Below, piece after piece: positions 49,401-56,500 of a stretch of 60,000 bases of DNA. Source of the DNA: Membranipora membranacea (Eukaryota; Bryozoa; Gymnolaemata; Cheilostomatida; Membraniporidae). The DNA lies in NCBI GenBank assembly GCA_914767715.1, contig OU612075.1, forward strand, positions 8,434,001 to 8,494,000, in the 5' to 3' direction. Position numbers and translations under genes: made by a program. Position 1 is the stretch's first letter. Each line of letters opens with the position of its first letter. The notes under the pieces were generated by a model. The model was not told the DNA's origin. It ran no database searches and was given only the letters and a program-made list of their open reading frames with translations.

Positions 49401-49579
49401 CGTTGTCCCATCCAACTTGTCCAACAGCAATTCGCCAAAGATTAAAGAGCAACAATATTGTAAACAAACAGCAACAATATTGTACAGACAGATCTTATAT
49501 TTTTGATATAACTTTATGATGTACTTACCGCTAGAAACAGGATTAGAACGCCAAGGCAGTTACATGATGCCATGTGCAT
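22975..49579 (-). CDS. Gene A: Jagged/Serrate-related EGF-repeat membrane protein with YDxP tail
   Basis: I derived 43 exons with AG/GT (one AG/GC) junctions. Every phase joins and the sum is 6366 nt, 2121 residues plus TAG at 22975-22977. Order: signal peptide; unrecognised N-terminal region (~20-155); about 36 EGF-like repeats (~157-1649) interrupted by a Thr/Pro linker (726-758); VWC-like exon (~1650-1708); a Jagged-type juxtamembrane region (~1709-1850); one TM helix (~1853-1874); and a ~247-residue tail. The VWC plus juxtamembrane combination is characteristic of Jagged/Serrate. However, no MNNL or DSL domain is visible, and vertebrate Jagged has about 16 EGF repeats. LNR and ankyrin repeats of Notch are absent. 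It probably acts at the cell surface in adhesion or Notch-type signalling, which is inference. Confidence 0.85.
23991..24110. repeat. TAGTAT hexanucleotide microsatellite
   Basis: About 20 nearly perfect units lie in the intron between exons 41 and 42 of gene A. The 121-residue minus frame through it (alternating Asn/Thr) is an artefact of the repeat. Confidence 0.9.
24541..24665. repeat. TATTTGTATTT/TATTTAA repeat
   Basis: AT-rich imperfect tandem repeat just upstream of exon 41 of gene A (intron 40). Confidence 0.65.
26028..26235 (-). CDS. Gene A exon 39: transmembrane helix and start of tail
   Basis: The segment [20 protein letters not shown] followed by YKRR is a single-pass TM helix with a basic stop-transfer. 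It is followed by [20 protein letters not shown] and an acidic end [11 protein letters not shown]. Type I topology follows from the N-terminal signal peptide. Confidence 0.9.
26747..28200 (-). CDS. Gene A exons 36-38: Jagged-type juxtamembrane region
   Basis: Exons 28019-28200, 27100-27207 and 26747-26870. The sequence runs [34 protein letters not shown], then [11 protein letters not shown], an IEC segment, a predicted helix [10 protein letters not shown] and a strand DGLIIVNEY before the membrane. It resembles the Jagged region that begins with a Cys-N-x-T-F/SFN-x-(D/E)M motif and continues with a GL...C..LR helix, an I.C strand and a final strand. The resemblance is from memory of the family, not a search, but position, Cys spacing and motif order agree. 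Confidence 0.75.
27207..27395. repeat. AATA-rich low-complexity tract
   Basis: AATAAATAAATA-type sequence immediately upstream of exon 37 of gene A. On the sense strand it forms an unusual T/A tract in place of a standard pyrimidine tract. Confidence 0.7.
28646..28824 (-). CDS. Gene A exon 35: VWC-like cysteine-rich module
   Basis: 179 nt, phases 2/1. It encodes [15 protein letters not shown], then [20 protein letters not shown] and [12 protein letters not shown]. The CxxCxC...C pattern and the W before CNEC.C..G.I.C are typical of VWC (chordin-type) domains. In Jagged/Serrate a VWC-like module sits at the same place, between the last EGF and the juxtamembrane region. Confidence 0.8.
28825..30452 (-). 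other. Gene A intron 34, 1.6 kb
   Basis: No extra exon found. It separates the last EGF exon from the VWC exon. It contains the 29608-29995 duplication, a GGGGAGG...CCTCCCC hairpin near 29253-29279 and a poly-G run at 30304-30314. Confidence 0.5.
29608..29995. repeat. Two diverged tandem copies in gene A intron 34
   Basis: Copy 1 (about 29608-29826) and copy 2 (about 29832-29995) share AGACAACACAA, AGTTCTTGTGTTTT, AGCTACAT.GATGCCATT and TCTGTGGCCTGTA.AAGCTGC. Copy 1 has extra sequence, including an internal hairpin around CCTTATCCCAAAGAGGGCC...GGATAAGG. Confidence 0.65.
30453..38777 (-). CDS. Gene A exons 19-34: C-terminal EGF block (about 23 repeats)
   Basis: Exons: 38584-38777, 37280-37394, 36915-37071, 36484-36685, 36227-36364, 35768-35952, 35308-35469, 34946-35057, 34583-34695, 33947-34137, 33433-33614, 32548-32777, 32013-32231, 31553-31749, 30981-31125, 30453-30582. 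Most repeats are calcium-binding EGFs opening IDEC, IDDC or INEC. Many carry the O-glucose site CxSxPC (CTSQPC, CESSPC, CASQPC) and the O-fucose site CxxxxS/TC before the third Cys (CKNGATC, CKHGGTC), as in Notch and its ligands. Introns cut within repeats, usually in phase 1 or 2. The last repeat ends YFDGPNCE directly before the VWC exon. Confidence 0.9.
32336..32500. repeat. CAACAATGTGGCAACAG-type minisatellite
   Basis: Imperfect 12- to 21-bp units (GGCAACAGCAACAATGT, GGCAACAACAATG, GGCAACAGAAACA) fill part of gene A intron 30. The frames that cross it are low-complexity artefacts. Confidence 0.75.
32796..33032 (+). mobile_element. tRNA-derived SINE, copy 2
   Basis: It matches the 14702 copy: A box TGGCTCGATTGGTTAGTGTG, B box GGTCGTAGGTTCAAATCCC, then CCAACCTGCCTAAAAAC and GCGGCCTCGCCCTTAAGGCA. 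It is more diverged. It lies antisense in gene A intron 29, with its 5' end about 19 bp from the exon 30 acceptor (exon starts 32777). Confidence 0.8.
34398..34480. repeat. GTAA/GTAG tetranucleotide microsatellite
   Basis: Runs of GTAAGTAAGT and GTAGGTAGGT units lie in the intron between exons 27 and 28 of gene A. On the plus strand each GTAAGT resembles a splice donor, but the gene is on the other strand. Confidence 0.8.
39264..39362 (-). CDS. Gene A exon 18: Thr/Pro-rich linker between EGF repeats
   Basis: A 99-nt phase 0-0 segment follows TTTTCATAG and ends before GTAAAC. It reads as a basic segment [13 protein letters not shown] and then [15 protein letters not shown]. Its phases fit exactly between exons 17 and 19, and the summed coding length stays divisible by three with or without it. 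A mucin-like O-glycosylated spacer between EGF repeats 13 and 14 is likely. It could be a cassette exon. Confidence 0.6.
39672..46282 (-). CDS. Gene A exons 6-17: N-terminal EGF block (about 13 repeats)
   Basis: Exons: 46239-46282, 45627-45798, 45169-45345, 44463-44626, 44051-44189, 43353-43514, 42331-42537, 41779-41892, 41138-41267, 40602-40739, 40212-40310 and 39672-39834. Phases all join. The first six or seven repeats are irregular, with extended loops (for example [15 protein letters not shown] and [16 protein letters not shown]). Later ones are standard ([12 protein letters not shown]...[15 protein letters not shown]). Exon 7 ends AAAG before GCAAGT, a GC-AG intron. A non-EGF-like Cys-poor insertion ([20 protein letters not shown]) lies in exon 12. 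Confidence 0.85.
39900..40062. repeat. GCATT/GCAGT pentanucleotide repeat in gene A intron 16
   Basis: An imperfect microsatellite of GCAGG, GCAGT and GCATT units. A related pentanucleotide tract occurs in gene B at 54161-54360. Confidence 0.75.
44657..44805. repeat. 24-bp minisatellite in gene A intron 8
   Basis: About six copies of ATTGGTGCATTGTGGGTCTG plus TCCA. On the minus strand each unit is 24 nt and encodes an 8-residue motif like LDRPTMHQ. The frame stays open into exon 9 (44463-44626). The exon 9 acceptor (TTTTGTTTGCAG) is strong, so the repeat is called intronic. Confidence 0.8.
46329..46513. repeat. Two-copy ~113-bp tandem repeat in gene A intron 5
   Basis: GTCAGAAAGTTAGCATC...ATGCAATTTTATCTGATTGG...TTTATTATCATTGCC is repeated as GTCAGAAAATTAGCAGC...ATGCAATTTGGTCTGATGAG...TTTATTATCATTGC. 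The copies are diverged, and no exon is involved. Confidence 0.6.
46849..49579 (-). CDS. Gene A exons 1-5: signal peptide and unrecognised N-terminal region
   Basis: Exons are 49529-49579, 49146-49158 (13 nt), 48455-48579, 47884-48026 and 46849-46982. Exon 1 reads [17 protein letters not shown], a good signal peptide. There are two in-frame ATGs; the first has A at -3. The following ~130 residues include [40 protein letters not shown] and [20 protein letters not shown]. The pattern is beta-rich with few Cys (two after residue 22). It takes the place of MNNL/C2 plus DSL in Jagged, but I see neither the DSL cysteine pattern nor the Jagged C2 cysteines. It may be a beta-sandwich ligand-binding domain. 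Confidence 0.75.
47390..47900. repeat. Tandemly repeated segment of gene A intron 4 with copied 5' splice sites
   Basis: The sequence around the exon 4 donor (plus strand GCGCACTTACACAGTGGGAG) recurs in degraded form at 47621-47645 and 47402-47422 with flanking matches (TTGGCAT.AAAATCAGT.AAAGGCAG; CATCTAAAATAA.AGAAAG). Each copy keeps ACTTACACAGT, which read on the minus strand is ACTGTGTAAGT with an intact GTAAGT donor. Confidence 0.7.
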
Positions 49580-49656
49580 TGTTCACAGTTCAAGACTTGA
49601 CCAGAAAATGACCAGCCACAATCGTAGTCCCTCCTAACGCAATATATTCTCTCCCT

Positions 49657-49665
49657 CTATATATA
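49657..49665 (-). promoter_or_regulatory. Candidate TATA box of gene A
   Basis: On the minus strand TATATATAG lies about 80 bp before the first ATG of gene A, at a suitable distance for a start near 49630 and a short 5' UTR. It is followed by GAGGGAGAGAATATATTGCG. AT-rich context makes chance occurrence possible. Confidence 0.45.
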
Positions 49666-52080
49666 ATAGCTTTGTATAGTTTATATCGCTATGGAGATGA
49701 TAACTAAATTGACTGTGCCACACAATACAATGTTATCATCGTTATAGATTGAGCTATGCTGAAAATTGGGTAGAAAGTGAGAGCACATGAATGCGTTTCG
49801 GGGTATTTGAAGACAATTCCTTTATCGTTTATCACTGATAGCTAACCCCACACAATAGTCAAAGGGAGGTTAAAGGTTGAAGGGAGGTCATCACTTCAGA
49901 CATAGATTTCAGCAAAACATTCTTACGCCACAATCTAGTTTGATAAGTTGAGGGATTCACCGAATAACAGTGTCTGACCGGTCATCAGTGAGAAAAATAA
50001 CAACATTTCTATTAATGGTGAAATAGGAGCTAATAGACAAGTCATGGTGGTTCCGTTAGAGGCATTTAAAAGGGAGTACGACCAATTATGAAAATATACA
50101 ATGCTCCATTAAATTTTAGTGAATTCCTAAAATTTCAGGAGTGTTGCAATATGATGCAAGTTTCGGTATAATTTCTAGTTGAAGATTTCAACCATTCCTC
50201 TATAATTCAGATATATTTATATTAATGGTTGACTGCCCAAGTAGTGAGTTGTATTAATCAATTTTTGTGTCAATTGCAATTTCGTTTTTGTTTCCTAGCT
50301 AAAGTTTCATCGGATGACAATCACGGATGCAATCACTACCTTAATATGACACAGATAAACAAACATCCTTGACGTGTTTTTAACAAATTCACTTTGTTAT
50401 TTCTGTTGCGCATAGTCTAATGTTCTAAGTGACTTGAATGGCGAAGAAAAATAGATAATATATGTTATTAGTCCATGAATAAGAACGTATTAGCTGTTCA
50501 CCACCGTTATCCTAATTCTGTTACAAAGGTAGACTTGAGAACAACTTTGTTCCCTTCATGGTGGAGGGATATTACAAAAGTTGGGTATCAAGATGCAGCG
50601 CCATGATACACAGCTTTTAAAGTACTCTTTCGCATTCACTGAGGAACAAACTTGTCCCTGGTATACACATGCTGATTCCAAATTCAGAAATAATTATTGA
50701 ACAAGGCTAACCCATGATCTTTAGCATTTCCCTTTATTGAAAGGAAGAAACCAAAAGGCAATAAGCAGATACAGGCTTTTACATCACCATGACATAACAA
50801 TGGGAGTCACACATTCCACAGGTGGATGACATCAAATCTTGTACCATCCTGGCATTGTGTACCATGGGAGAAGTTAACAATCGATAGAGCGGTGGTTTCA
50901 TCATAATGGGTCGCTGAGTCATAAGAAACACTCCTACCAAATATAGTGAATTCCTACAACGTGATTTACCGAAGCTCAATTGAGATGATGAAAAGGATTG
51001 TGCCCATACCCGAGAGAAGTACAGTATTCACAGGAGGAAAAACACCTCAATCTATTTATTATCAGTGTCGATAAAGGTTGGTTCTAGGAGTTTGTGGGAA
51101 TGCTATGTCATTGCTCCAAATGGAACATGCCATAAAAATCGAAACAGTCAGATTATTACAAACACTGATCTAGTTACTATTCATTTCAACAAAGGCTGAC
51201 TGGCGAAATCTATTGTGACTTCCGCGCTTATGCAGCTCAATTATTTGGTTTACATCATCTTACTTCCATCAGAACCAAGCAGTAAAACTCAAAACAGGCC
51301 ACTTAAAATATAACCTCCCCTGCAAGTATTGGGCAAAATCGGCCAAACACTGAAAGTGGAACTATCCATTAGATTTAGGATTTTGGGAATTTGACATGGT
51401 AATAACCAAGTCACAATATACGTCAAACTGACACTAACAATCAGCTGGCAATCACTGAATTCCTCGAGTAGAGAGTCGATTGTTTTGGGATAAACAAACC
51501 AAACTGATAACAGGGAGGCTGGCGCGGGTGCATCTTATCATCTACTAACCCAGTGTTGCCAAATGGTCACGCTGATAAAACATAACAACACACTTGCTTA
51601 TGATGATAGTCGAGCCAGTTTTTCCCGTTTAGGTTAAATGAGGAGTTGGAAATTGTTTCAGTGACAACTTATGATTCACATTCCGGAATAAATATTTGCC
51701 AATTCAGCTGTTATTGTATGCTTTTGACGGGTGTTAAGGTCACAAGATCTGTGATTGGGACCAAAGGAGGAGACTTGCAGTATCTGGACATTTATAAACT
51801 GTTGCTGGGGCTCACACACCACAGTGTTTGAAATAACGAAAACTATCAAAGTCAAAGTCAAGTCAATTGTATGATAGAAGAGACTTGAGAATTTGTAATT
51901 ATTTCAGAATGATTTATTTACTCTTATAAACAAGCAGCTTGTAGGTAAGCATATATAAACAAAGACATTATAAAACATAAAAATTATATTTGTAGCATTT
52001 TGGAAAAACACTTCAAAGTCAACAAATACCAAAATTTGTTGAAAAAAATAATTCACACATCTTGGATGTTGAAAAATGGA

Positions 52081-52567
52081 TTAAAGGGCAACCAAGGTTT
52101 CAAACAACTTCTCATTGATGGCCATTGATTAATAGCAGATTGAACCTTCTGCATGGGGAAAAAGACAAAATATAATTCGGATGATTATTCAGCCAGAATT
52201 CTTGTGAAACATTTCTTCCATCAGGTACTCAAACTCAGCTAAAAGAGAATACCACATAGCAGTTTCCTGTTCCTGTTATTATTTAGCCTGTGCTCTATAA
52301 TTATTACAGCAAAGTCTTGGAACCTCCCCTAAACTGAAGTGTGACCCAGCTTAGAGTCAGCAACTACTTTGAGTTTTGCATCGCGTAATGCACAAAGCTG
52401 ATGCTGCCCAGCACATAGCTGAATTTGAGTACCTGATGGATGAATTGTTTCACAGGAATTCTGGCTGAATAATCATCAGAATTAGATTTTTGTCTTTTTC
52501 CCGATGCAGAAGTTGTAATCTGCTATCAATCGGTGAGAACTTGTTTGAAACCTTGGTTGCCCTTTAA
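52081..52567. mobile_element. Palindromic MITE-like element flanked by TTAA
   Basis: The left end TTAAAGGGCAACCAAGGTTT is mirrored by ...ACCTTGGTTGCCCTTTAA. Each arm is about 150 bp and includes GGATGATTATTCAGCCAGAA and CATCAGGTACTCAAACTCAGCT-like sequence, split here by mismatches. The loop is about 180 bp. TTAA at both ends suggests TTAA-targeted insertion as in piggyBac-type elements, although the AGGG terminus differs from the CCC of known ones. No transposase. Confidence 0.75.
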
Positions 52568-53179
52568 GTATAAAGTTGCCAAATAATATTCTGTGCATAT
52601 TTCAGATAGCACAGTGTAATATTTATAGCATATAATGATTATTTTGATGAGCAAGTTGTTAGAGGCACTTGTTAAGAAGTTGATGGTACTTCTTATTATG
52701 TTGACAGGAAGTTGTAAGCACTGGGGAAGCGTACGCTCCATTCTTTGTCTTCATAGGGTACACGATCCTACCGAAAAGAAAATTGAACACATTATTCATA
52801 GCAACAAATGAAGTACAGTAAAACACTATCCCATAACTGATGGTTCGGATTCAGTTAAGGGTTTCATCTTGTGTTTCTTGGGAATTTTCTGATATTAGCT
52901 AGAAGGGAATTGTTTTGACAGGACTGATATGAAGAGTTATATCCTCATTGCCAATGAAAACATAACTATTCTGACTCAATATCTGTGTAGTTTAACCTCA
53001 AATTTAATTGTTGGAAACCCTACGGATATAACAGTGTTCCCATGTGCCACAAGAATTCTATGTAAACACAGTAATTATTTTGACATAAATTCATTTTGGT
53101 CATTAATTCAATGATAAAAAATAGGACATATAGATGAAGTCACCGTTTTTACGTTATTTTATATCAATTTATAGCACAT

Positions 53180-53265
53180 TTATTTTATTTTATACCAACC
53201 ACAGACAGTCAGAGAGATGCCCGACTCATTAGTCACACCTGCCAGAACTGCTAAACGATAGAATC
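53180..53265 (-). pseudogene. Possible broken downstream exon of gene B
   Basis: A minus-strand frame here reads GFYRLAVLAGVTNESGISLT and then VCGWYKIK before TAA. It resembles the F and G strands of an Ig-like domain and would complete the strand pattern of the preceding exon. However, the visible AG acceptor before GGATTC gives the wrong frame for the phase 2 donor at 53383. Either the exon is frameshifted, the true acceptor is elsewhere, or the match is chance. Confidence 0.25.
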
Positions 53266-53382
53266 CTTTTTTAACTACTCAGTTAAAATCAACCACCTGT
53301 ATTATTTAATGAAATGCTTGCCAAACATTCTAACAATGGCACTAAAGTCATTCATTGGTACGTGATATTAAAATACACTCAC

Positions 53383-53581
53383 GGTGGATTGTTAGTGATA
53401 ACTACGAGGTTGAGTATGGGAGTTGTGCTCTCCTTGGACAGTCTGCCTGTAAGTCGCTGTTGTAAATCACTGGGAAGTGTCTTTACTGACCAATCAAAAG
53501 TAACATCTGTCGGCCATCTTACTGTTACCGTGTCATTCACACATGTAATCACAGCTTTTAATCCAGAAGCAGGGTGACAAT
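53383..53581 (-). CDS. Gene B exon after the EGF array, possibly Ig-like
   Basis: 199 nt, phases 1 to 2, bounded by TTTTAAG and GTGAGT. It encodes [20 protein letters not shown], then [15 protein letters not shown] and [20 protein letters not shown]. The Cys-strand-Trp spacing followed by a TGRLS and LNLVV strand pair looks like the front of an Ig-type fold. This is weak fold-level inference. Gene A has nothing similar. Confidence 0.6.
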
Positions 53582-56500
53582 CTTAAAACAGACAAGAAGG
53601 GCTACAGAAAACAGTTAACTCCCAGAAAGTCATTGGCAGTGCAAGCATAGTATTTTGGGAATATCATTCGAATCACCTTTATACGGCCTTGCAGTCAACC
53701 AATTAAAATCCAAAATCTAACTACTAAAATATTGCTTAAAAGTGTCATGTGTTTCTGTCACCTAGGAGTGGGAGTTCAAAGCAGAAATGTCAATTGGAAA
53801 TTTGGGAAGTTGTCCCCACCGGTACAACATTAGCCACGCCTACCACAAGCAAGTGTTCTGATCACCTAGTTCTAATGGCCATGTGACTTCTCTTCTTCCC
53901 TCTAACTCATTGGTGTCGCAAACACAAGCCCCCCCCCCAAACTTTGGGCTTTGGCTAAGTTAGGAAGTGCGGTAGTCCTACTCCTATGCACAAACCTTGC
54001 TGACAAAGCTGCTTGATTTTCTGATAGAGGTGCCCTGTTGCAGTAGTCTCCATAGTTTTTTGGGATACGGTATCGCTGATCAGTGAACATCTGATACTGT
54101 ACTCTGCCACAAACTCCAACCTTCTCAGCGCTCGCTCTGGACCTTTAGCCAATTCAATACAATATATTACAATGCAATACAATGCAATACAATACAAAAC
54201 AATACAAAACAACACAACACTACATGACACCGCACGAAACAACACAAAACAAAGCGATGCAATGCAGTGCAATGAAATGCAATGCAATGTAATGTAATGC
54301 AATGTAATACAATGCAATACAATGCAATACAATACAATGAAATGCAATTCAATACCTTCCTCAATGCAATACAACTTAGAAATCAGTTCATAAGGTTATT
54401 TGGTAAAACGGTAAAAGTCAAAAATATTGGAGTATTGAAATATCGGAAAATAATGATTCTGGAATGCGATTCATATGTTGTCACTTCGGTGTTTACAATG
54501 TATATAAAGGCAAATTGGCAACGATTGAAAACTGATTAAAATTGTATTAGTTTACAATTAAATTGCGATTGAATAGTGTATTGTCTATGTTCTCATTGAA
54601 GGTACCCGTCAACAGACAAAAGCATGTACCCATGTCCAACTCTTTATGTTGGTCACTAGTAACATGCTCAAACTTTGTATGTTTTGCTGATATTGGCATT
54701 CCATTATTGAATGCAGATTGATGGTAATAGAACGAATGTCGTTACCAGTAAACCTTGCAAAGGTTGTCTACTAACATTAAACCATACCCTTACCTGGTAG
54801 AGGTTGAGATGAAGTTGTGTCCGTTTCACACTTGCTTCCAGGAAGGCATGTGCAGGTGTACCCGTTTACTTGATCAATGCAAGATTCACCATTTTTACAA
54901 GGGTAGGACGCACAGTCATCGATATTCACCATACAGTTCTTGCCGGTGTATCTAGTAACCAAACTTAAAAATTAGCTTTGTAAATCTACAATTGGAACGG
55001 TGAAATGCGGCGGGGGGGGGGAATGCCAGCAAAGCAGTAACTGTGATTTTAGTTTTGAATAAATTTCACATTACTTTGTTGTCACAGACCATCTATTGAA
55101 ACTGGACAACAAAAAGACCATGCGCAACATAAAGATAACAATTAAATAAATTGAAAATGAGCTAAACTTAAATTGTAAATTCAAAAATGAACAAATGAAA
55201 GGAAGTGAAGATAAGTCAAGAGCAAAAACAAGTAAAAATATCTGCTCCTGTTTCGAAGTCTGAGAAAACAATACAAAGGTGAAATAGTTGTGATGGTCCA
55301 TGAAATAATGAAAATTACCTACCCATGTTGACATTGACATTCGTACCAGCCTAATCTACTGATACAGGTAGAGGCAGCATTGCAGGGTTGTGCTTCACAG
55401 TAATCTATAATCTTCTCACATCTGTCACCTTCATACATGAGAACTTGCTTTCCAAGCCTATAGGCTGTCTCACAGACACATTCAAATCTGTATCAAATAG
55501 ACAACAGAGGAGATTCAGATGTCTATGGGGCTATTTGAAGGCATTCAGACAACATACAGTCTTCTATTTCATGTCTAAGACACTCATTTTTATTGCTTTC
55601 TGTGTATTCATGTGAATGGTCTATGTCTCACTTCCAGTTTTCTTCTTGTATTCGTTATTGTTTTGCTTGCTCTGGCACACTCGTAAGAACATCATTTTAA
55701 TGATGAAGATTGTTGTCAATAACTGATGAAGAAAAAAAAGTTCAACCAAACAATGCACATACTTGACCTCTACAAAACTGAATGAAAATTTATGCAACCT
55801 AAGATTTAAGAATTAAGTGTCGCTACAAAGCATATTTACCTGTTATAAAGAACATCCATAAGATGTCCAAGGCCAGCCAAGTGCCCAAAAACTCAAACTG
55901 CAAAAGTTTCCTCAAAGACGCCTGTCGGAATATCTAGAAGCGAGTACTTACGTTCCGTTGCGATGGACACATTTGCCATTGTTCAAACACGGGTTAACAG
56001 AACATAGATTCTCTTCCACCACATCACAGTTTTTGCCAATGTAACCATCCTCACACTGGCATGAGTAGCCACTGACTAAATCCTTACATGAGCCTCGAAC
56101 GCAGGGGTCAGGGTCACAATTATCGATGTCGGTCAGGTGCTCATCTATGCGTTCAGTACAGTTTAGTCCTTTCCACCTGCAATGAACAACAATAGACGTA
56201 ACATTTCAAGTCTATATTAACAATATACGCAATACCTCAATATAAAGTCACCAGATATATAAGTGAATTACATGCGTTCAATAGCGTGGAAGTTGTTATG
56301 CTTTTGATAATGCATTCAATAGGGGGCTTTGCTACGGAAGAATTTTTTATAGATTTTTATGTAGTGAGGCTGTGGAATTGTATATTTGAATCAAAGGGTT
56401 TCATTATAAAAAAAAAATACTCGAGAAATCTGTCTTTTACTGTAACATACAGACAACATTTAAAATAGAATGAAGAAAATTTCTCGCTGTTTCTGACAGC

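Larger units (their letters stand above)
49666..53382. other. Region between gene B and gene A with no confident exon
   Basis: It must contain the 3' exons of gene B if that gene is intact, but I found no TM-like or well-bounded exon in it. The frame at 50779-50979 (minus) is Met- and Cys-containing but lacks splice signals I trust. A palindromic element lies at 52081-52567. The upstream regulatory sequence of gene A should also be here. Confidence 0.45.

Noticed and set aside
22975-49579. Notch receptor identity for gene A
   Set aside because: About 36 EGF repeats recall Notch, but no LNR, HD or ankyrin repeats occur and the VWC plus juxtamembrane region is Jagged-like.
50779-50979. 3' exon of gene B
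   Set aside because: The frame has no hydrophobic TM segment, no confident acceptor and no similarity to gene A's tail.
53955-54374. 139-residue Cys/Ile/Leu/His-rich protein
   Set aside because: Produced by an AATRC pentanucleotide microsatellite.
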